DNA of 64,000 nt, taken from NCBI RefSeq assembly GCF_019578655.1, contig NC_063263.1, positions 1,860,001 to 1,924,000 of the forward strand. Direction: 5' to 3'. This stretch comes from Ricinus communis (lineage: Eukaryota; Streptophyta; Magnoliopsida; Malpighiales; Euphorbiaceae). The position numbers and the translations under genes are program-made. Below the pieces are notes generated by a model. It was not told the origin of the DNA. It made no database searches and saw nothing but the letters and a program-made list of their open reading frames with translations. Positions 1-9,480 of this stretch are shown here, one piece after another (positions within the stretch are counted from its first letter, which is position 1; the number at the start of each line of letters is the position of its first letter).

Positions 1-1235
1 TGCTTTAGTATTTTAGTAAGTTTATTACATGATATTTTTTTTCGCTTTTTAATAATAAAAAAAAGTAAAAGAAAAGCATAAGTTTCCATTTATTTTTTAA
101 ATTTTTACACTAGAATAAATATAATTTAAAAAAAATCTTTTTGTTAAATTATTATCTATTAAACTTATTTTGGATATTATAATCAAATTTTTATTATTTT
201 TAGTGACTCCGGTGTCCTGACTTCACTTAAGTAGTATCAAATTGTCTCTATTTTGGTGTTCTAAATATTCTATATTGGCGTCAATGTTGATTATTATAGT
301 CTTGGTGTCTTAACTTATTTTCTTTTTATTTTAGTATTTTTTTAGTAATGTCTTATAAATCCTATTACATGACATGCTTTTGCTCTTTTAATTAAAAATA
401 AAAAAAAATACATGAATCTCTATTTATTCATTATTTTACATTCTTAAATTTTATTGTTAAAGATTCATTAGAAAAATAATTAAGACCTTGTTAATTTCTA
501 TTAAGTTTAATTATTTAGCATGAACTATGAATAAAAAAATAGAAATAATACATAAAATAGATAAGAGAAATTATTAGCTATTAAGCTTATTTTGGATATT
601 ATAATTAGATTTCATTATTATTAGTGATTGTGGTGTCATGACTTCACTTCACTAATGTCAGATTGCCTCTATTTCAGTATCCTAAATATTTTACATTGTT
701 GTCATGTTAACTATTATAGTTTTGGTGTCTTAACTTATATACTTTGGTGTTTTAGTATTTCTCGAGTAATGTCTTGTAAATCTTATTACATGACATGCTT
801 ATTTTTTTTATAAACAAAAATTTTCAAAAATGTATAAATTCCTATTTATTTATTTTTACTTTTACACTAGAATGAATGAAATTTTTTAAATTTTACCATT
901 AAGACTCACTAGAAAAATAATTAAGATTTTGATAATTTTTATTAAGTTTTAATTATTTAGCATGAATTATGAATAAAAAATAGAAATAATATATAAAATA
1001 AATTAGAAAAACTATTAGCCATTAAATTTATTTGGGGTATTATAATCAAATCTTCATTATTATTACTAACTTGAGTATCCTGACTTCATTTTTATAATGT
1101 CATATTACCTCTATTTTAGTGTTTTACATATTTTATGTTAATGTCATGTTGACTACTATAATCTTAATGTCTTAAATTATATGCTTTGATGTTTTGGTAT
1201 TTATTTAGTAATGTCTTGCAAATCTCATTACTAAT
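1..1235. repeat. Degenerate tandem array, ~430-bp unit, about three copies
   Basis: Three successive blocks share the same word order. An anchor of the form ATTAA(A/G)CTTATTTTGG occurs near 157, 580 and 1021 (degenerate in the last), giving spacings of 423 and 441 bp. Each anchor is followed by a 'tgacttcact...cctctattt' block, then 'ttggtgtcttaactt', then 'tagtaatgtctt...attacatgacatgctt'. Position 1 already lies inside a unit, so the array continues leftwards out of the window. The sequence is very AT-rich, and the short open frames in it look like chance. It could be an old satellite or a locally duplicated intergenic segment. Copy-to-copy identity is moderate, judged by eye. Confidence 0.75.
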
Positions 1236-2800
1236 GTAACAAATTTAAATTTAAATTTAAAAATATAATCAGTTTTTTTAAAGTTTGCTTCTTTATTTAT
1301 TTTATTATGGCTAATTATTTTTTTTAAATAATCATTATAAAACTTTTTAATACTTATTTATAATTAAATTTAGGAATGGTTAATTCTACTATTATACTAA
1401 GAATATTTTATTTTACTTATTTTAGATTAATATTGTACATTTTAACATTCTGTTGCTTTTTTTTTTATTTCTTACGTTATCTTATTTAATTTAAATTTTT
1501 TATTTTTTCTTTTATTTTACCTAATTTTACTTTTTTTAGTTTTTAATTAATATAATTTAAAATTTTCCTTTTTTATCTTAAAATTTATAATTGATATGTT
1601 TTTTTAGTGAATTTCAATAACGACTACATGTGAATTTCAATTATTTAAACTTGTTATTATTCATATAAAAAAGAATAATAACTAATTTAAAATTTTTAGC
1701 ACTTTACTATTATTTACTATCATAATCTTTAAATTAGAATTAATTTGCTTAAATCATTTAACAGACAAGCAAACGCATTTATAGTTCAAAACCAATTAAA
1801 CATTACCTTAATTCAAATTAAAATACAAACTTATAAATTGTAATGATGTATATGATATTTTAGCCAAATTATTTAAAGTATAAAATAAATCAGTTGAAAT
1901 TATATAAAACTAATAAAATACTTATATCACACTAAAAGGAAAAAGAATTCAATAATTTACATTAATGTTATTTCAAACTGATAATTAATCATACATTTTA
2001 TATTTTAGTAGAAATTTTAATAACTAAATAAAAATATAAAATATAAGTATTTAGAATTGATTAAATGGAATTATTGATTCACTTCTCATACAACTCTATT
2101 TTTTATGTCACTTATATTATTTTCTTATTCATAATTTATTATACTAATTCTATTTTTATTCTTGCTTATTATCTTTCAAATATATATAAAAACAAAAAAA
2201 TGAATTTTCGTATAAAATGAAATATATATACATATATATATATATAAAAGCTAAACTATAGAAAAGATAAAATTTATGTATCTATTGATGATCTATTAAC
2301 CTGCTAATGTATCAGAAATAAATCAAATGCATCAAGACCATATAACGGGTATAAAAGTTATTTTTAAAGGTTTTTTTTTATGTATATAAATTTTTAGATT
2401 TAATTTAGAGTATGTCAACAAGACCTTTACGGGTGATAAAACACTCCCTCAAGTGTTTTAACATAGCTACAAACTTAATTTCGAACTCAAAACTTTAGTT
2501 AAACTAAAAGAGGTCCTACCATCTTATCTACACACTTTTAAAATTTTTTTAAAGTATTTTTAATGAGTGATTACATTTTATTATATAAATATTTTTAGAA
2601 AAGAGAAATTTTTTGTATGATGTGAAGTGCAATGAAGGTTCTATCATAGATGAATGTTTTGTACAAGGCTAATTACTGAAATGTCCTTGACTATCTTCCA
2701 CCATTGATTTGTGTTCGAAGTCTATTAAGAGAGCTTACTCATGTTAGTATTCTTTTTCCTCTCTCAGCTAATCTACGAAAGTGGAAGGCTTTGGTTTTTC
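1236..2800. other. AT-rich intergenic DNA, no gene seen
   Basis: About 1.5 kb of strongly AT-rich sequence with homopolymer A/T runs and a short (TA)n tract around 2222-2248. I see no coding exon, RNA gene or structured repeat. Confidence 0.6.
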
Positions 2801-2812
2801 TTAAAATTAAAA
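2801..2812 (+). repeat. Left target-site duplication of the MULE
   Basis: TTAAAATTAAAA here is repeated exactly at 8399-8410, just outside the other terminal inverted repeat. Mutator-like elements usually make 8-11 bp duplications, typically 9. A 12-bp match in AT-rich DNA may therefore include a few chance bases. Confidence 0.65.
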
Positions 2813-2815
2813 GGG

Positions 2816-3082
2816 CTAAGTGCATTTTTAACCACGACCTTTTGGGTGTTTTGCATTTTCAACACGACTTTTTAATTTTTGGCATATAAAGGCAAAAGCT
2901 TCCGATATATTCGCAATTCGAAACACCGTTAGAATTTCCGATGGTCAGGTGCCAATATGTCAGGCAAGTTGGACAAGTATCTGCCATGCTGTTCATGCCA
3001 TTAAACGCGTCACATACACATCAAAACACATCGTTTTGATGTGTAATTTACCCCACTTGAAAATTGAATCTAAAAAAACCTT
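2816..3082 (+). repeat. MULE left terminal inverted repeat
   Basis: This ~267-bp segment beginning CTAAGTGCATTTTTAACC matches the reverse complement of 8132-8398 with only scattered mismatches and small gaps. Shared internal blocks include GTCAGGCAAGTTGGACAAG and ATTAAACGCGTCACATACAC. Three G residues lie between the target duplication and the repeat on this side only. Confidence 0.85.
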
Positions 3083-3194
3083 AATTTACAATACCATTTG
3101 TTCTTTCACTCTTATTCCTTCATAATTACAAAAATTCCTAAATATCACAAAATGGAAATATCATTTACACATCCATAAAGCCCCAACTCAACTC

Positions 3195-3857
3195 AGTCTG
3201 GATCGCGCATATCGTATACGAGCTCCACACCTTATGCGATGTGTGTTGGGCATGATCTTTATGCCGATCTCTTGACCTCTTGGACTGATAAAAATCCAAT
3301 GAGGCATTTTTAGAGATTTTATGTTAGAAAGGTGACTTCTTTTGTCTCTTAAAATGTTTTAAATTGTTAGTGGTAAAATGCTTGTCTAAAATACTTTTTA
3401 TTTCTGGGTAGTATGATAATTGTCAATATTTCAAATGGCTCGATCCAGAGCTTCCACTATTTTAGAAGGATTGTTTTGTGGGGTTGAAGGCTCAAAAGGG
3501 ATAGCCTACAAGAGCAATTGAAGTGCAAGGTTAAAATGGAAACCTTCTTGGGTGAGAAAATAGAAATGAAGAAAGAGGAGCTTGAAGTGGAGAGGAAAAA
3601 TAAAGAACATCAAATAGCTATTATATTGGCTAATGGGCTATCAATCAAGAATGCTAAAATGGAGAAGATGATTGAACAACTTGAGAATACGAGATTCCAA
3701 TTGGTTGAGGAAAAAAAAATTGAAACTGAAGATAAGAACTAGAGAAAATATGGCAGCTGGTATAATGATATTGGTTGTTCTGTTATTAGTTACCACATTC
3801 TCATGTTATTTTGGTAGATTATGTGATAGTGGTGGGGATAAGCTGATGTTGCTTTAA
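3195..3857 (+). pseudogene. GRF-type zinc-finger / coiled-coil / membrane-anchor gene remnant
   Basis: A plus-strand frame reads a short Ser/Thr-rich leader and then a GRF-like first half (C-V-G...LLTSWTDKNPMRHF) at about 3195-3330. A plausible intron follows (donor AAG|GTGACT near 3330; acceptor TAG near 3410). The second half of the GRF motif, CQYFKWLDPELPLF, lies at about 3424-3465. Next comes a highly charged Lys/Glu coiled coil (3518-3742), and after a frame change a hydrophobic segment MILVVLLLVTTFSCYF (about 3765-3815) that looks like a C-terminal membrane anchor. This domain order is common in plant GRF-type proteins of unknown function. Stops after MRHF, after PLF and in the linker show that it is broken. 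It lies wholly inside the MULE, opposite in strand to the transposase, so it is either captured or accessory cargo. Confidence 0.65.
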
Positions 3858-4959
3858 GGATGTGTTTAGGTTAAATGTATGTCTTGTACTCCTTGTTTAA
3901 GTTTTTTTTTTCTTTAAGCTGTCATTTAGTTTTAAGATTGAACTATTGATGAACTATTTGAATAGTTCCAGTAATTGAAAGAAATGCTTCTTTATTCCTC
4001 ATTGTTGTTTACAACCTATTATGCATGCTTGAACTGTACTTTAAAAGTATAAACCACATAAAACATAATTAGCTTTAAAATTACTATATTATATGTTAAG
4101 AAAATAACTGTGCCCTTACAACCGTAAACCAGCCAGTACATAATTGTGCTATAAGTTAAGTGCTAGTTCAAACCTTGACTAGCTACACATCAGCTTACAA
4201 AATATGCTTGAATCCTTACAACTATAAACCAACTAATACATAACTGAGCTATAAGTAAAATGCCAGTTCAAACAATGAATAACTATATATCAGCTCATAA
4301 AAATCCTCTTGTTGACAACATAACGCACTATCAAACATTACTCTCCTAGGTTCCTATATTACATCCTTTTGAGTTTGTTGATGAAGTTCTCCCACCTCTA
4401 CTAGTTCTGCCACCTCATTTAGGTATACTTGTATTGATTTTGGGGTGAACTAGTTGTGAAGAGCTAGTGTGCCTAGTAAAAGTTGGTTGACCTGTTGATG
4501 TTGCAACAACTTATTTAGATGTAGATGCTTTCTTTGTAGCTCCATTTGCAGAATAAACCATATTAACTCTCTTATTTTATGGCATCTGTAAAAAGACATG
4601 TCCTCGGATTCTATTTTTTACTTATATAAAATATAAACACAGTAATCATGCAAACCTTACTCTCAAATATATGTTTCCAGTTTCTTCCAATATTCTTACC
4701 CCATATCCATGTCTCACCATTCATCTTTCTCTAGCTGTTACAAATTGAACATCTTATTATCTACATTAGTAGGAATTTGTTGCTTCTTTCTAGTGGTCAT
4801 TTTATGAGTTGGTCTTATTGATGCTTGACTTGGTGCTCTAGCCAATGTACTTCTTCCTGTTCCAGATGTGGTTTCAGAATGTGTTGCAGTTTGTTGACCA
4901 CATTTCTTGGGTGGTCTTCCTTTTCTCCCCTAACATTTCAAATTATATGTAGTGTAATT

Positions 4960-7660
4960 AGGTATTATATATTCAGTTAAGGACAAAAAACAAAAGTGAA
5001 AACTTACATTGTTTCAATTCAGTATAACTTCTCTTGTTAGCACCTATTTGTAAGCACTTTTGACAAGTCATGAGTATTCCAGTTCTTTTCAACTTGTTTG
5101 CATTCTTATCCTCCTCATCAAGTGCCCTCTTTCTCATCTTCTTTGGCCTCCTTGATATCTTCTTGAATGGTGGTGGTTTAATTGAATCTCCAGTAGCTTC
5201 TGGCCACATCTTCTTGCCATTAATTAGCTCCAATGCATGCTGATATGTTATAATGTACTTTTCTACCGCGTAGTAGGGTTCAACAAATTTTGCAGAGTCT
5301 TTTTTCATGAAATGTATACATGAACATGCATGAATACATGGGATTTCAATTATATCCCATGATCTACAAGTGCAAGTACATTTGTTTATGTCTACAACAA
5401 ATTGATCATTACCAATACAAACTTGAAATTTGTCTCCAACTGTTGGTTTAGAGAAGCACAGCCTACTATTATACCTATTTTGCTCTAGCTTAGCCTAATC
5501 CTAGGACAAATAATGTCAGCTGACCCACTCATTTGCATCAATTTAGTATGTTGTCTCTCCATCAATGCAGTTATAATATCTTCAAGCATATTAATAATAG
5601 GTTTTCCCCTAGCTTTAACTATGTAACCACTAAATGTTTCACTGGTGTTATTGTTTATCATATCATATTTAGGTAAAGGTGAAATGAAAACCTTACAAAT
5701 TTTGAAGGGTCCCTTTCTTGAAAATTCAAGTATGCAGCTTCATTTTCTACCTTCATATCATCAAGTGCTATTTTCAGTTCTGCCTCATAAGTGCATATAG
5801 CAGCCCTGCAAAACATGTTCTTTAGTGCTTGGCCCTTGCATTCTTTCTTCCAATTACAGTACACATTGCCTCGCACAATTTCTATGTTCAACATAAGGTT
5901 TCAACTCTCTTATTGCATTAATGAGTCTACAAACAAAATTAATCAAGTTACAACCACTTTAATGGAAATAAATTGAACTATGAATAATTAATAATGAAGT
6001 ATAGAAAAATTCACCTTCTGTTGGTCACTAACAAAACTCCATCCCAACCATCATAGATATTCAGGTCTTTAAACAAGATCCTTAGAAACCATGTCCAATA
6101 AAATCCATTTTCTACTTCAACTACTGCCCAAAAAATTGGAAATATCTGATTGTTTCCATCCTTAGTAGTAGCACATAATGGAGCTCTTCCAAGAAATGTC
6201 TTTAGGAAGCACCCATCAAATCCAATTATTGATCTAAAACCCCTTTAAAAATCCTTTTCTGAGTGCACCAAAACCTACATAGAAACATTTGATGTGTCAT
6301 CCTCCAACAGAAAGTCAAACCTTCCCTCCTTATCCACCCTAAGCAACTCAACCTTGTAACTTCTCAGCAACTCAACCTTGTAACTTCTCAGACTTGCAAA
6401 ATGATAAAAAAATGAACCTCTTAATATCTCAAGGGCCTTCCATTTGGCTCTGTACAACTTTCACTTTGAGAGTTTAAGAGCATGTTTGTCAAGAACATCA
6501 TCTTCTAAATTCTGAATGCTCCAGTTCGGCTTTCTTTTGAATCTATTCAAATACTTTTTCCCAATCCAACCTGATATGGCTTATCTGTTATTCATTTTTC
6601 TATGACATCTATGCTCCCCATATAAATTTTTAATTGCAAAGGAATTTTCTTCAGGTATCATACTCCCATAAAGTCTCTAGCTACATCCTTCCACACACTT
6701 GGCTTCCAACTGTCTCTTGTTACTTCTCATCATTTGTATGTCATGGCCATTTAAAATGGAATGTCTTTGGACAGTAGCTCTGCACTGGAAGCCATCTTCA
6801 AATCTCATCCCCAATACAAAAGTTAGTGCCTTATAATCACACCTAGGATTATATGTAACCCTTTTCTTCTTCCTCTTTATACTTGTCCCCTCATCAGCAG
6901 CATCTTCATCAATCGTTGAGTCTGAATTTATATCACCATCAGAGTCTTCATACTCTAAATGCATTTCCAAATCAGACTCTGTATTAACACTTTTATTAGT
7001 CCTCACCTCAGTTTTCTTTGACACAAACCCACTCAATATGTTAAATTTTTCTAGAACTTCATCCACAGGCACATATTTTCTATATTTTGCCTTATTTTGC
7101 CTAGCTTTAATGTACTCATCATAATCTGAAGCCGGGTCATGATCAGATAGACCATTGTTTGTATCATTTTCACCAACTAGATTATAGTCAACATCTTCTT
7201 CATCATCTTCTCCAATTTTATCACACACAGCTTCTTCAGAATTTTCACATTCACCTTCCAATGTCATATCAATATCGACACCTTCATATTCCCCATCCAC
7301 ATCAATTTCCTCAGCCTCATTCTTATTACTAACCACTTCCTTCTCTTTACTAGGCAATGTCTTCTCTACAACCTTGCCACCTTCTACAAATATGTTTATC
7401 TTCCCATGTCCTCTTGAAATAGATTCCAACATTGCCATAACTCTAGAATCATCTTGTAATACCTTCTACCCATCACTGTTTATTTCCTCTGCTACTCTAA
7501 ATGTGAGCTTTTTCTAATGGTTATACCCAAGCTTCTCCACTTCCTCTTCTAAATCAAGATACTCGAATCTATCTATATCAAAACCGCTTGGGTGTTATTT
7601 CACCTCTAGCATAGACCTTTTCATTACCAACAAACACAAATATCCCACCATGATGGAAGT
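4960..7660 (-). pseudogene. MULE (MuDR-type) transposase pseudogene
   Basis: Minus-strand fragments appear in family order. A PB1-like N-terminus at 7660-7500 (FHHGGIFVFVGNEKVYARG, then DIDRFEYLDLEEEVEKLGYN after a frameshift) is followed by an acidic linker and the MuDR N-terminal domain in the longest open frame, 7438-6677 (MRFEDGFQCRATVQRHSI ... EAKCVEGC). Next is a Y-RAKWKALEILRG block (6457-6275) and the DDE core near 6240-6010 (FDGCFLKTFLG, then NGFYWTWFLRILFKDLN and, after a frameshift, GWSFVSDQQK). The C-terminal MULE segment follows (5894-5658), then the SWIM zinc finger CTCRSWDIIEIPCIHAC at about 5370-5320, and a basic tail with PPPFKKISRRPKK (5308-4973). The SWIM cysteines and histidine and two of the catalytic Asp contexts are preserved. 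At least two in-frame TAG codons near the N-terminus and several frameshifts disable the gene. Confidence 0.85.
6348..6395 (-). repeat. 24-bp in-frame tandem duplication in the MULE transposase
   Basis: The 24-bp string AGCAACTCAACCTTGTAACT plus TCTC is present twice in direct succession, so the protein repeats the eight residues RSYKVELL. The duplication keeps the frame. It is probably a replication-slippage event within a dead gene. Confidence 0.8.
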
Positions 7661-8131
7661 AAATGGAGAATGTGCCACTGCAAGTTATACATGCAAAATT
7701 TATTTTTTAACCTAAGCTCTATACAAACGTTTGAAAAAACCTTAAACCACTAAAAGACAAATCAAACAGTATACCTAATTAAATATTGAACATCCCATAT
7801 TTCGAGACCCTAATTACACTATTTAATTCATCGACAACTGCAAAACATATGATCACTCCAATAAAAAAGAATAAAGGGCCATACCTATTCGCTATTATCG
7901 TAGCATAGCAAAGATTTTGGGACCACAACTTTTTGGACCACTCAGTTGTTGATATCGATTATATCAAGCAATAATCTCCAAATTTCACCTTTTTCTCTTG
8001 TAGGAACTTTAAAAACATTTTGGAGTTTCTAATTTTGTCTCAAGGAATAGTTTTCGAAATAGGTTTTCAGGATAGATGTTGTTAGAATTAGGGATTATTT
8101 TGAGATAAGGACAATTAGGGATTTCATTAAC

Positions 8132-8398
8132 TAGGGTTTTCTTAGAATCAATTTTCAAGTTGGGTAAATTCCACATCAATACAATGCGTTCTGATGTGTA
8201 TGTGACGCGTTTAATGGCATGAACAGCGTGGCAGATACTTGTCCAACTTGCCTGACAGATTGGCACCTAACCACCGAATATCCTAACGATTTTTCGAATT
8301 GCAAATACATTGGAAGCTCCTGCTTTTATATGCCAAAATAAATAAATCATGTTAAAAATGCAAAACACGCGAAAGGTCGTGGTTAAAAATGCAATTAG
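8132..8398 (-). repeat. MULE right terminal inverted repeat
   Basis: Reverse complement of the left repeat at 2816-3082. The outer end reads CTAATTGCATTTTTAACCACG in reverse complement and abuts the 12-bp direct repeat at 8399-8410. As is usual for MULEs, the transposase reads inward from this side. Confidence 0.85.
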
Positions 8399-8410
8399 TT
8401 AAAATTAAAA
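8399..8410 (+). repeat. Right target-site duplication of the MULE
   Basis: TTAAAATTAAAA, identical to 2801-2812. Confidence 0.65.
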
Positions 8411-9480
8411 ATAAAAAGAGAGAGAGACTTTACCTAATTCTTGGAATAATCTAAAATAATTTATAAGTTCAATAACCGTTTTTATATGAATTAAATAATT
8501 ATTCTAATTTTAATTCTTAAAACCAATAAATTTTAATATAGTAGCGTTGGAATCCTCTCTAAAACTGTGAAAATAAGAATACAGAATTCAATCTTTCTCT
8601 AATCAATTAGTCAAAACTTTGTATCATCAAAGAATACTCATCCCATGACTATAAAACTACTATTCCATCTCTATTATTATTTTATTCGGCTAAACAAAAA
8701 TAAAGCAAAAATATTGTTATCTTTACATATATATATACATACCAAATTTCAGAGGACTAAAATTCAGTGGGAAATCAATTAAGTCCTGTTATTGTTTGTG
8801 TTGTCAGGAAATGCAATGATCCCAGAATTCTACAAGTAATTGATTTTTAAGAAAAGTGTTGCAAACTTGTAGTCACTTATAGGATAAGATATTCTCTCAC
8901 AGAATTCCACTATATTTCGTACGGCCAACAGAGGTTCTGCATGGAAAATCCAAAATACGTAGCATAGAAGAGATGGAAATTTGGGCAGAAATGTTGAATA
9001 GATATGCAGAACCAGGTTAAAGGAGATTAAGCATTGGCGCCCTTCATATTTGGTAGATAATGATCAAGCTTGCAACATTATTATCTAATGCTTAACTACA
9101 CTCTAAAATATGGTACGTTACAGAATCGTTCGCACCTTTTTATTTGGCACGTAATATATATTTTGAACAAAATAATTTGGACTTTAGTGTACTGGTGGAA
9201 GTATCTTGACAAACTGGGAAGCCGTAATCTTTGGGTGGGCAACTACATTATGTGTTGCAGAATGGTTCTGTCTTAATGATGCATGGTTGTTTGAATGTCA
9301 AGTCTTTCTCACTTTCACATGTCATCAGGTAAAAGATTCGCAGAGACATTTGGTAAGTATGGCAGAAACAGAAACAGATGGGCATTGTTAAGTTGCATTT
9401 CTGACCATCTTTTTCCCCCTGTACATTTTATAGTCTGTCAGGTGGTAGTAGAAGGACACAGAATCTTCAATTTCTAAGCA
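8411..9480. other. Intergenic region upstream of the FMO pseudogene
   Basis: About 1.07 kb with a short AG run at its left edge and (TA)n near 8728-8742. I see no exon that extends the FMO reading frame upstream of the ATG at 9481, and no clear promoter element. The short open frames at 9070-9477 overlap one another and have no recognisable motif. Confidence 0.5.

Larger units (their letters stand above)
2813..8398 (-). mobile_element. Mutator-like DNA transposon (MULE), decayed, 5.6 kb
   Basis: The element is bounded by long terminal inverted repeats (2816-3082 and 8132-8398) and flanked by a 12-bp direct repeat. Inside are a MuDR/MULE-type transposase pseudogene on the minus strand (about 7660-4960) and a GRF-zinc-finger gene remnant on the plus strand (about 3195-3857), which converge towards about 3860-4960. 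Long TIRs, a transposase with a PB1-like N-terminus, a MULE DDE domain and a SWIM zinc finger, plus a ~9-12 bp duplication, are the standard signature of plant MULEs. Stops and frameshifts mean this copy cannot make its own transposase, although its TIRs are still fairly similar. Confidence 0.85.

Noticed and set aside
8009..8266. Minus-strand 85-codon open frame at the MULE right end
   Set aside because: It lies almost wholly inside the terminal inverted repeat. The same text in the left repeat is not conserved as a protein.
9070..9477. Overlapping short open frames upstream of the FMO pseudogene
   Set aside because: Three frames overlap, with no motif and no link to FMO, whose family start matches the ATG at 9481.
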